A stretch of 64,000 nt of DNA, from the NCBI GenBank assembly GCA_011109175.1, contig RDEW01000009.1, forward strand, positions 702,875 through 766,874, written 5' to 3'. This DNA comes from Dicyema japonicum. Lineage: Eukaryota; Dicyemida; Rhombozoa; Dicyemidae. Each line of letters starts with the position of its first letter. Within the stretch, counting starts at the first letter, position 1. Shown here in pieces: positions 33,490 to 43,599 of this stretch. A program made the translations under genes and the position numbers. The notes beneath the pieces were generated by a model that saw nothing but the letters and a program-made list of their open reading frames with translations, was not told the DNA's origin and made no database searches.

Positions 33490-34850
33490 CACTTTGGCAA
33501 CTAAAACAATAATCAAGGTTGAATTGATTTTATACACAATCAATTATAATTTAGTTCGCTAATAAACAAACTGAGAAATCGCACGCACACAAAACCTTAC
33601 GAAACGCGAAAACTCCAGGAGGGTTACTAAATAATTTTATTGTGATATTTTGTGTAAATATTTTATTAAAATAATATTATTAAATTAAAATGAGATTCAT
33701 AGTCCAACCGTGAGTTTACCTAGTCGCGATAGTAGATAGTTACCTAGTAGCGATACTGACTGAAAGCACCTAATAGGGTTGAGTTTTAGTTTTGATTGAA
33801 AATACCCCAATTTGATTTACATAATAAATAATCATACCTTCACTTTGCTTAAGTAAATTTAATTGACAAATAAATTTAAACTTTAGCTTAAGAGCGGGAA
33901 GTAATCGATATATAATTTATGTACTTTATAGACTCTATTGTCAGCTTATATTTAATTGATCGAACATTTGACTGGCTAATTGGCCTCCCGTCGGGAGATT
34001 ACAGGTGTTTAACTTTTAAAAATTTATTTCAGAGTCGTAAAAATTGTAAAAAGTCAAATTGCAGGATTACTTACAAATTTTTCTTTCAATGGATTTCTCG
34101 TCTTGAAAGACGTTAAGAAATAATTTGAAGTAGATTCGTAATTATCCTGATGTGAGACTTTAAATGTTTTATTTTGGATAAATCTGGAAAACTTTAGGGT
34201 AGTTAGAAGAACTAGATTGACAGTACGAAAAAATCCGGTAACTAAATTGCAAAATCATGTTCTGGCATGTCATACATGGCAAAATAGTCTTAAATCATAA
34301 TTTCAATAAAGTACAAATGCTTGAATTTATCGAATTCTTCGGTTTTATTAGTGATTAGATAGTCATTTTACACATAAAAAACGAATAAAGGGTACACTAT
34401 TGTTATTAACTTCACGTTCACAGAACCAAAGAATGTTATATTAACTAATGTGTCGTTACCACACGATTTAAGATCTTCTTCATCAGACGTCTTCAAAGGG
34501 CTCTGTCTACTGCATGCGACCGTAGCTTTCTAGGTCATCTGTACATTCGAGTTTTTTTCATCTTAAGACCATAAGTACACACAGTTCACATAATAAACTT
34601 AATTTATTGAAATGACGTAGGGTCAATGAATTACTTGTCTATTCATTAAATAAGGTTAATCAATGTTTCACTTCAATGGTTAGTCATCACAAAGATTCGT
34701 AGTAGCAGCTGTTAAAATAATTAATTTAAAATTTTTTCCAAGACCACAGTTGAACCGAAAAAACAAACTAAGTGATCCCTACTCTGTCACATCAAAAGTT
34801 TTTTTTTTTGCGTAGCCGCGATTTTCTGAACATTAGTTCAAGAGATCGAA
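33490..34850. other. Upstream of SHANK: AT-rich, no gene seen
   Basis: Presumably holds the SHANK promoter and 5' UTR near 33482-33600. The rest is AT-rich with a possible remnant of the SINE-1 middle around 34410-34450 (GTTCACAGAACCAAAGAATG), too short to call. Confidence 0.4.
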
Positions 34851-34859
34851 AGCCCCCAT

Positions 34860-35205
34860 TTGGCCCACATTATTATTATTATTTAAGCACTTCACGAGAG
34901 CCTATAGCCCCGCATGTGCAGCAAAAGAAACAATGTTAGATGCCATCCTTTTCCATGCTCCCCTGTTCCTAGCCAGCTGACCTCTGTGGAACGAGTTTAG
35001 TCTTTCCATATCCGCTGATGAGGTCGCCCAAGTTCCAGCGTTATATAATATTTGGCCATTTTTGGCCCACGTGTTAAGGAATAATTGATATTTATTAGGA
35101 TTAAAGAAATTTTTACGACCATTAAATAATCTTTTGATTATCACGTGTGGTCTTGTTGTGAATAATTGTATCATCATAGAGCGTCGTTCATACAATGGAT
35201 CAACA
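34860..35205 (-). mobile_element. LINE 3' end, likely partner of SINE-1
   Basis: The minus-strand frame reads NTWAKNGQILYNAGTWATSS and ERLNSFHRGQLARNRGAWKR, the C-terminal block seen in many LINEs. After it comes the untranslated tail CACATGCGGGGCTATAGGCT then CTCGTGAAGTGCTTAAATAA, and the (AAT)n end at 34863-34878. That tail matches the 3' end of SINE-1. It is 5'-truncated near the start of retroelement copy B. Confidence 0.75.
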
Positions 35206-37950
35206 CACATTACACCCAGAGACTGGACACTACATGCTCTACATGCGGTTTTGCCAATGCACGCAAATGTGGACTTTCTGCTCGTCTTGCGGTGACTTTT
35301 TCCACCTTGGATGCATAAAGATGTCTCAGCGGGCTGCGTGCTCGCTCTGCCTGTGTAACTGCAGTGTCTGCATGGGCACTGGTTGGAAAACCCAGAGGAT
35401 CATTCCAAACAAGCACGTCGAACCAAACGAGCTTCTAGACTTCAATAATATGGACAACCTCTTGCTCTTCTTGTCGGATCTAAGGAAAGCCAGGAAGATC
35501 CCAATCAGGATCCCAAAACCTGTCCGGATCCCCGCGGCTACATGTCTGGCCTCTGCAATTGACGATGCTCTCACGTCCGACGACCTGGAGGCCTGGTTAA
35601 AACTCCTCAGTTTTGCTCCGATGGCCCTTGGAATTCCATTTATTGACTCAAAAGGAGATCAACGGAATACAGAGGAAAGTACGACACTTGGGAACTCCCT
35701 TTCTTCAAAAATGAAGAAGAACATCCAGGTTTTTTATGTGCTTTCTCTCACCAAGACGGAAGTCAAGAAATCAAGACATTCTGATTCCAATCCTCTGGTT
35801 TATTTGAATGGCCCGGAAAAACTTAAAGAGAGAGCGAACCGCAAACTATTCGAAGGCGACGTCCGAGCGGCGTTGCGCGTCGTCGCCAGCGACGAAACTG
35901 TTATGGCTGCGACACCTGAGGTGCTAGAACTACTCAGACATAAACATCCATGTGCTCCGGAAGATTACCGCCCATTCGTGCTTCCGGGAAATTTGTCAAG
36001 GATGACCGTCACCGAAGGCGAAGTGCGACGCGGCATTTCGTCCTTTGCGGCGAGTAGCAGTGGAGGTGTCGATGGCTTGCGGCCGGGTCACATTAAAGAT
36101 CTTACGGCGGAGGCTACTGCAGAAGCTGGCTGCAACCTTGTCAAATCAATTACAAAACTGGTTATGCGTATTTTGAACTTTTGGACAGAAAGACGAACAA
36201 AACCCACACATTGGGGTCAAGCTGGACATCTGCAATGCCTTCAATTCATTGAGGAGGGATCAAATTTTCGAAACTACAAGCAAACGAGCCCCGGAACTTA
36301 TTCCACTTGTCTTCCTCGCTTACGGAACCAATTCTTCACTGGTTTTCGGGACAAGATTATCTGTTCGGAGACCGGAGTTCAACAAGGGGACCCACTTGGT
36401 CCACTACTCTTCGCTCTGGCCATCGATGAAATTGTCTGCTCTATAAACACACAACTAGACCTTTGGTATCTCGATGACGCTACAATTGGAGGGCCGTGGA
36501 GAAAAGTACACGACGTTCTGTCATATGCCGTGCCGGCACTAAAAACCTCGGACTTGAGATAAACATAAAGAAATCGGAGCTAATAAATATCACATACTCG
36601 GAGAGTGATTTCATCAACGTGGTCGAGTCTTTCAACTCGGTACTACCTGGAATTACTGTCGTACCCAGGGAGTGGACATACTTTCTTGGGTGCCCACTTG
36701 ACGAAAAGGAACTGCGGAGCCATCTACAAACAAAAGAGGATGAACTCTCCAGAGTCACAGAGAAACTCTCCTTACTCGATGGTCATACAGCGTTCTTCCT
36801 TTTGAAGAATAGCATCGGCTTGCCCAAACTCCTATATGCTCTCCGATGTTCTCCCTGCTTCAAACATCGTGACATCCTCCTGTCACTTGATAGGACATTG
36901 AGAAAATCAGCTGAATTGCTTCTAAACATCCACTTTGATGTGCCGAGTTGGAACCAATGCAAGCTTCCTACACGCCTCGGAGGAACGGGTCTCAGGTCGG
37001 CGCTGGAGATCGCCTATCCAGCATATGTGTCATCGCTCTCAAGTGGAAGCCTTTTGGTCCAAGAAATCCTACGTATTACAACCGGACTCTCTTGAGAAAA
37101 AGTCTTCGACGAAGCTCGTTGCGAATGGTGTGAAACTGGTTTGGATATGCCGAACGATCCTTCGAGGCAACGTGACTGGGATGATATTTACTCCAAGAAT
37201 ATCTTCGACGTGCTAAAGTCTGAGGCCAACCAGCATCGTCTTGCATGCCTCGTGTCCGCAGCCAACCATGAGAGCGGAGCGTGGCTGGATGCACTCCCGT
37301 GTTCCTCCCTGGGGACCCTATTGGACGATGACTGTATTCGGATTGGAATCGCACAACGCCTGGGAGCTGATGTTTGCGTCGAACACAATGTCGCTGTGGA
37401 GGGATCGTCGATGCCAAAGGGCTGCACCCGCTCTCGTGCAAAAGGAGCGCGGGCAGAGCACCCCGCCATGCTGCTATGAACAGCATTGTCTTGCGAACTC
37501 TTGAAGCGGCAGGCTTCCCGGCAGTAGTGGGATTGGACCGCGGAGATGGGAAAAGGCCGGATGGGTTAACTATCATTCCTTTCACTGAGGGAAAAATAGG
37601 ACTGCACTGTTGTGGATTCTTTCTCGAACTCGATGATGCTCAGCTCGGCGCAGTCTGCTGGATCGGCAGCCAATCTGGCCAAGAAAATCAAGATTAAAAA
37701 ATATGGTGAAATTGGAGACCGCTACCGTTTTGTACCGGTAGCAATCGAGACGTCTGGCGCGGCTGGAAGTATTAACAGCCTCTTTCCTAAAGGAAATCGG
37801 GGGAAAATTGGCCCACCGCAAGAAAGACGTGCGGGAAGCGGTCTGGCTGAGGCAAAGAATTGGTATCGCAGTTGTTCGCGGAAACGCTTACTCCGTGATG
37901 TCAGCAGCCGCTCTCCCCCATAGTTAATGAATAATATTTTATTGTTGAAA
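35190..37950 (+). mobile_element. RLE-type non-LTR retroelement copy B
   Basis: From an ATG at 35195 it reads through a PHD-like Cys/His finger (FCQCTQMWTFCSSCGDFFHL, then CIKMSQRAACSLCLCNCSVC). The linker holds KLFEGDVRAALRVVASDETV and SSGGVDGLRPGHIKDL. An internal deletion at about 36180 then removes the RT fingers. The palm follows with shifts (DICNAFNSLRRDQIF in frame 3, ETGVQQGDPLGPLLFAL, LWYLDDATIGG). Thumb, knuckle (GLHPLSCKRSAGRAPRH) and endonuclease ([13 protein letters not shown]) follow. A stop at about 37093, a lost base at about 37386 and an 11-base loss at about 37593 that removes the WD of the active site are extra breaks. The 3' end is nearly the same as copy A's. It supplies the N-terminal part missing from A. 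Confidence 0.9.
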
Positions 37951-38014
37951 AAAAAATATATAAAAAAATTAAATAATTAATTGTTATTAATTTTTTAAGA
38001 CAATTATTTGACAA

Positions 38015-38215
38015 AGAAACAAATGTTAGTTGAGGAAGTCGGCTGCTTGGATCGTGAACGAGTTCCCTCGGAGCATGGCCATTCCAATCTTTTGTCTCAG
38101 CCATAACCCTTCTCGTTGATCCCTTTTCTTTCTGGCAAGCATTCTTCCGAGTTCGTGCAAGAACTCAGCCGTAATTGGACCAACGGCTCCTGATGACTCG
38201 ATTGTTATTAATTAG
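38015..38215 (-). mobile_element. RLE-type retroelement copy G, C-terminal tail
   Basis: The minus strand reads ITIESSGAVGPITAEFLHEL, then WLRQKIGMAMLRGNSFTIQ and stop. It is better preserved in frame than most tails and lies tail to tail with copy B. Confidence 0.75.
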
Positions 38216-38289
38216 AAGATCAAACATGTTTACAGTCCCGATTTCGCTACCTCTTCAACAGTGTTCCTCTGGGATCTGTTCATTCACAC

Positions 38290-39150
38290 TCACTTTTTAA
38301 TCTTTTCTTTAGCGGCATTCCAATGATTCATAAACTCTCCTAACATACGCCGAGTTATACATCCAAAAATCCTCGGAGTCATGTTTGACATTTCGCTCTG
38401 CCTTAATAAACACGTTGAAAACTTTTCACTAAAGCAAGGCGAAAGTCAAATATCCTTCAAGCAGTAGCTGGTCACTCAAAAATGCGAGTGTCTAACGCTC
38501 CTATAAAAAAATCATCAGGACGACACTGAATTATGCCTTCCAAGCTGGGCTCCATGAATATCACTCTCTCGTACAAAAGCTGCAGCAGGTCCAAAAATCA
38601 GCATTGAAAGTTGTAACGAGCTATTTGAAATCATCTCCCATTATCCATTTACTTGGGAGTCAAAAATTCTGACTCTAGGTGACCACCTTAAAATGATTAG
38701 CTTGCAATTATCTTAGAGAATCACTTGATTCAAACCACCCAACCTTCTCATTACTTAAATCCACTAACCGCAGACATATACGGAGAATTCAATGATCTCC
38801 AAAGAACATTTAGGAAAATCTTACCTCCAGCAAAAGACCAAACCTGGGCCAAAAGTATACATGACTTTGTATCTGAGCGTGCCATACGAATCCTCGAATA
38901 GAACAAGATACTGGAGCCAGACTTCCTGAGATTAGCGCTTCAGAACTGCTTCTTCCGAGGGTGTCAGAGTGGAACTTTCGCGTTTACGATTTTGACATCA
39001 TCCGTCTGTGGCTGGGAGAGTAGTTTGATCTCTTTGCTTGCCCTGGAGCACCAGGACTCTTTGTGAATACTCTGTCAAGTGGCGCGTTTTTTGACGGTTC
39101 CGTTTTCCTACATGTAGGAGAAACTGGGGTTAATAATTTAATTCTAATAG
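38290..39150 (+). mobile_element. LINE family X, post-RT and 3' part
   Basis: It contains VIHPKILGVMFDISLCLNKH (post-RT block), LGDHLKMISLQL and, with shifts, ADIYGEFNDLQRTF. It ends near AACTGGGGTTAATAATTTAA. Full of stops. Confidence 0.65.
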
Positions 39151-39161
39151 GAATAAAAAAA

Positions 39162-39640
39162 TTTTTTGGTTGAGGTGGTGACTCGGTTATTGAACATTAT
39201 GTCTGGAAAAAACGAAATTCAAATACTAGACTTCTCTTTTTTGACGTTCAATGTCAGGAGGTACTCTAGTACCTGGAAAAGAGAGAACTTTGTGAGGATC
39301 CAGATTGTCATCCGACATTCTTTATAAGAGAATGAGGACCACATCGATTTCGTAAGAGATCCTAGTGGTAAGATGGAGACTTTGGAGATATACTTCGTCT
39401 GGACCTTGGGACTCCCGCGAACGTGGCCATGGAGGACTATTTTGTTTTGGAAGCTCATCGATTCTGTGGTCTATCAAGGACAGCCATATGGACCGTCCTT
39501 GACGAATACCTTAAAGAAATCGGGATACGCCTTAGGGACGGGAAGGACTTTAGGTCTTTGATCCTGCTCTACAGCGTCGTCGTTTACAAGCTGCGAGGCA
39601 TGGAAAAGAGTCACCAAAAAAGCAGTAACTAACTTGTAAC
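39162..39640 (+). mobile_element. LINE 5' start and first ORF fragment
   Basis: It begins with the 5' motif TTGGTTGAGGTGGTGAC directly after the 3' end of the preceding LINE, then runs through broken frames (VAMEDYFVLEAHRFCGLSRT, EIGIRLRDGKDFRSLI). The domain is not recognised. The motif is the same as at 9592 and 25178 on the other strand. Confidence 0.5.
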
Positions 39641-39794
39641 TTGATTTTTCATATGCACCTACTTTGTCAGCACCTATAGCGTAAGTGGAAATAATAATAA
39701 ACAGAATTTATTTAGTTTTAACCGATTCATGTTAGTCATCTGTTTTCTTCACTTGAAGGGATTGGGGGTTAATAAATATCTTAACACTAATTTT

Positions 39795-40090
39795 TCTAAT
39801 CATAAGTGTCGGACAAAATCCAGATGTCTCAGGTTCGAATTTTGCTGCTGTCCATTCCGGCTGAATGTTCCACACATCTACGATGTTTTTGGGATTATCA
39901 AGTGACGCGATCATCAGTGAGACCTCACAACAGAACCAGATTTTTTATAAAGACTAAACACAACCAAAAAAGAGTAAAGAACATTACTGTTGTCTTGGTC
40001 TCATCCTATGATTAATTAGCATGACTGTTCTTAAATAAAGTGTGTGTTTCGCCTAAGTAAAGGTCCAAATAATGGAAACATTACTACTCC
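39795..40090 (+). mobile_element. SINE-1 copy, diverged
   Basis: The B-box region CAGGTTCGAATTTTGCTGCT, the body CATCTACGATGTTTTTGGGA and GAACCAGATTTTTTATAAAG, and a decayed tail (AAGTGTGTGTTTCGCCTAAG) are all in the family order. Confidence 0.75.
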
Positions 40091-40689
40091 TCGACTGAAG
40101 GGTTGTAACCAAATTAAGAGGAAATGAGGCAATTAGATGATCACGGGGGTGAAAACTTCTTTACTTGTGTTTTTGCTAAATTCGTTCTACATGCGACGCA
40201 TCCTAGCCTCGATATATTGGCCGTATTGATGTCTCAACATCAAACTGAAAGAGTTCCTGTATTGTTTGAAGAACACCTTCATAAAGTTGAATTTTCTTTG
40301 GCAACGACAGGATAGCATGTTGTCTACATGTGTCGAAAGTGACTCCCATATCTTGACGTTGTGGAGAATTTATTTTATATAGTAAGAGGTTAATTAAAGT
40401 GTTAGTTAGGGGGAGATGGTTAACTACAAGTCCTATCTTACGGTTTAGAGTCTTCCCTAATATCCATCTCCATTTTTACAGATCCTGAAGTCTCATATAC
40501 GAGTCTCTAACGCGACTCTATAAAATTATTCATTTTGTCTTGCATCACCGTTTTCGTCTTGAGCTACTTATTCATCTTTCTTTAACACAGCTTGATAACT
40601 GGTCTTGTCTTTTCTAACCGCAATATTATCTGAGGAATAGTACCACCCATAACATCCGTAAACAGGCGGCAGGACAATGACGCGCTAGA

Positions 40690-41870
40690 ACAGGAACCGG
40701 GAGATCACAGAAACCTCTCTTCCAATTTTCAGCTTTCTCAAGCATACAAGAGCATAGAAGGCTCTTTTCCTTTAACAGCTACGTCTTCCATAAAGTCCCC
40801 CTTCCTTCTGATTAACACTCAAAGATAGTTCAAGTTAGCATATCATTTATGTTCCTCAAGGCGCAGGCCTGTTGATTAAATCTTCGAAAGTTGGAGATTC
40901 CTAGAGCGTTGTTTTTCTCAGCTGTGATGGTCAAACCCTTAAGACACACCATTCGTCGATTTATTCAATGTAATCGCCAAGTCTTCGAGTTCTGTCGGAC
41001 AGGAAGTGTTCATTTATTTTATTATTTCCATTGGGGCTTTTGTTTCATAAAGATGGCTTAGTAGTGCTTCATGCCACACATTATCGGATGCTTTTGATTT
41101 ATCAAGGCAAACAAGATTGATGAGACTTTTGAAATCTCTCGCTTGGTAATTTCGAGTTTAGCAGAGAAAGTAGCTAACGGATCTGCCGGGCAGGAAATCA
41201 TATTGTTGGTTTCCACCGGAAATGGTGTGTCCAAGTTAAATAATAGCATCAAATATGACTCGAATGACCTTCAAAAGAGTCATTAGGTCTTCTTTAAATA
41301 GCCTCATCCTTATGCACTCAATGTCAGGACGTTATTCCGTGATTCTTTTATTCCAAAGTCAACCTCCTGAATTGTAATCTTCGCGTGGTGTGAGTACTGG
41401 GTGTTACTGTCGAGTACTTCCCAACCATCAATCTTATCTGCCTTTTATGCATCAATTTCTTGCGTTCGTTGTAGCTGGTCTCTAAAGATCGCAACAACTT
41501 CTGTTTGGGTTGATTCTTTCCCATCTGACTTTTGAAGTAAAGTCAGGTCCGATTCTGTCCTTAGGCACATCAGTTTTCCGTATATCCTCCAGAAATTTTC
41601 CCTTTTAAGTCTTGCTTCAGATCTCCACTTCTTGATTTCGTCTTTCATCCTGCTCTACAGCGTCGTTTCATCTGATTAATTATTTTTAAGTGTTCTGCGT
41701 GAGGCGGGGGAATTCTCACCCCTCTACCTCTTGTGTTTAACACGACAATCACTTGGTCTTCTCGTGGAGGCCGCTGGTTTCCTACCCACCAGGCAGCTCC
41801 CATAACTCGTTCCGTTGCAGGCCAACCTGCAGTTGATGCATGATCTTCCATTGGTTTTTACCAGCTATTC
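40690..41870 (-). mobile_element. Second LINE type (linker and RT start), degenerate
   Basis: The minus strand shows ERVMGAAWWVGNQRPPREDQ, a linker EIKKWRSEARLKRENFWRIY, TEVVAIFRDQLQRTQEI and then an RT palm fragment equivalent to KASDNVWHEALLSHLYETKA. This is the typical post-endonuclease-to-RT layout of jockey/Rex-type LINEs. Multiple stops. Confidence 0.6.
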
Positions 41871-41974
41871 CGGAAGACTATGCGTCCTCCACATCGAAGA
41901 CAACTTGTCCCATTACAATGCCTTGCGAAGTTGTTGTAGCATCCTCATGGCAGCCTCTCTCTCTATGTCTGTAC

Positions 41975-42960
41975 GTTCAAATGAGAATTCCAGACGTAAC
42001 AGAAAAGTGACTTTCAGTTAGAGTCATCATTAATCTCGCCACTTGTAGTTTCAATCCATTTCTGAGGAACCAGTATATCTTCCTTGGCGATGTGTTGTAG
42101 TAAGTCGTTATCACCCCAGAGATGGTCTCACATTCTGACTTACTATCCGAAGTAAATATCATGAATGTGCTTTATGCCGCAGACACCGTAATGGAATTAA
42201 TAGCGAGCGAATCATGCACCCCTGTTGAGGTGTGATTGTACAGCGGCAGCCGCGAGAAATGGGGATCTTCCCTAACGGCTAAAATAATATCATCTGCATA
42301 AGCTAGGATCAGTATGTTTGGATCATTGACGTTTGAAATATCGGATAAAAGCAAGTTGAATTATGCAGGGGACAGTGGAGATCCGGTAACAGGAGAGATA
42401 TTGAATTATGGTTACCAAACCGTACTCTCCCACGTCGCCTGAAAAAGAAATTTATCAGCCACAGTTTTAGAGTCGAATGCTTTTTGAGTGCCCACATAGA
42501 GCAATGCTGTTCGCAAATAGGTTTTTGGTGTATTGAGAGCATCGGTGATAAATTGAGAGACAAATACAAGATCCATTGTAGTTGAGCGACTTGGTCTGAA
42601 ACCACGTTGGAAGGAAGGTGGCAAAAGATTCGGGAAAATTATCTTTAGAACAAGTTTTTCCAACACTTTGAACATTGTGGATGTAAGGGAGACGGACCTG
42701 TTTTCAGAATATGTTTGATCAAGGAATTCTAGATATTTGGGAGAACTTGTGTGTTGATAGATTAATTTTAAAAATCCGTTAATGCAGCATTAAATCGAGT
42801 CAATGATCCTTAAGGTGGATCAATGATACCCCATCGGGGTCACATGCAAGGGTTGCACGTAGTGAAGCAATGGAATCACTACAAATAGGTCTTTTGAGTC
42901 TCATCACAATCGGGTTATGGGTTACATTCGGTTACGTTCGACTCCGGATATTTTCCAAGT
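41975..42960 (-). mobile_element. CR1/jockey-type LINE, reverse transcriptase part
   Basis: The minus strand reads MFKVLEKLVLKIIFPNLLPP, SFQRGFRPSRSTTMDL, TGSPLSPA-FNLLLSDI and NILILAYADDIILAVRE (YADD catalytic motif). It is interrupted by stops and shifts and belongs to the same broad clade as 26640-27620. Confidence 0.8.
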
Positions 42961-42964
42961 TGGA

Positions 42965-43595
42965 CCTAGTACCCACACCAATTGATTTCTACATTCGAAT
43001 TGGGATCTACACGGGATGTTGTTAACCACATCATCGGTCCCTGCAGGACGGTTTGGGACCACCGTGGAATAACATACTTGGGAAAAGACCTACAAAGGGA
43101 GAACTATCTGGAGATGGGCGTACTGGCTTTGTACGTTCTGGAGATAAATTAGTAATTGGATGGATAGCAAGGATAAGGGGTACCCGGAGGAACAGTCCAG
43201 GCCAACCGGAGGACTGGTAGTTACCTATTCTATAACTTGTTGTTTTAATTCATTTTTCATTTTCGGGTTATGGTCGCTTGAAAAACCACACCGTACATCC
43301 CATGAAATACATCATGCAAGTGAGGGAGTACACAATGAGATGCCTGAGGAGGAAGGACTGTCCAGTCTTCGGATTGGAGTCCTGGTATGAAAATTCAGAT
43401 TATTTAGAAAAACCATATGGTCTATAGTCGACAATATAATCTTTCTCTCACCGTCAGTTTGTTGAGATTGTAACCACTGGGGTGTTAGCGTTCAAATCGC
43501 CACAAATAATAAGGTCTTTCAACCCACAAAGTCCCGATAGCTTTGTTCCTGATGTTGCCGGACGGGGATTGGGCGTTACCTGAGTAAGGTGGATC
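42965..43595. other. Likely LINE 5' untranslated/ORF1 remnants
   Basis: GC-richer than host intergenic DNA and immediately upstream of the 2A-bearing LINE. Phrases such as GGTTTGGGACCACCGTGG resemble parts of 39370-39600 loosely. No clear frame. Confidence 0.35.
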
Positions 43596-43599
43596 AAAT

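Noticed and set aside
37076-37585. 169-codon minus-strand frame
   Set aside because: Antisense of copy B with mirrored composition.
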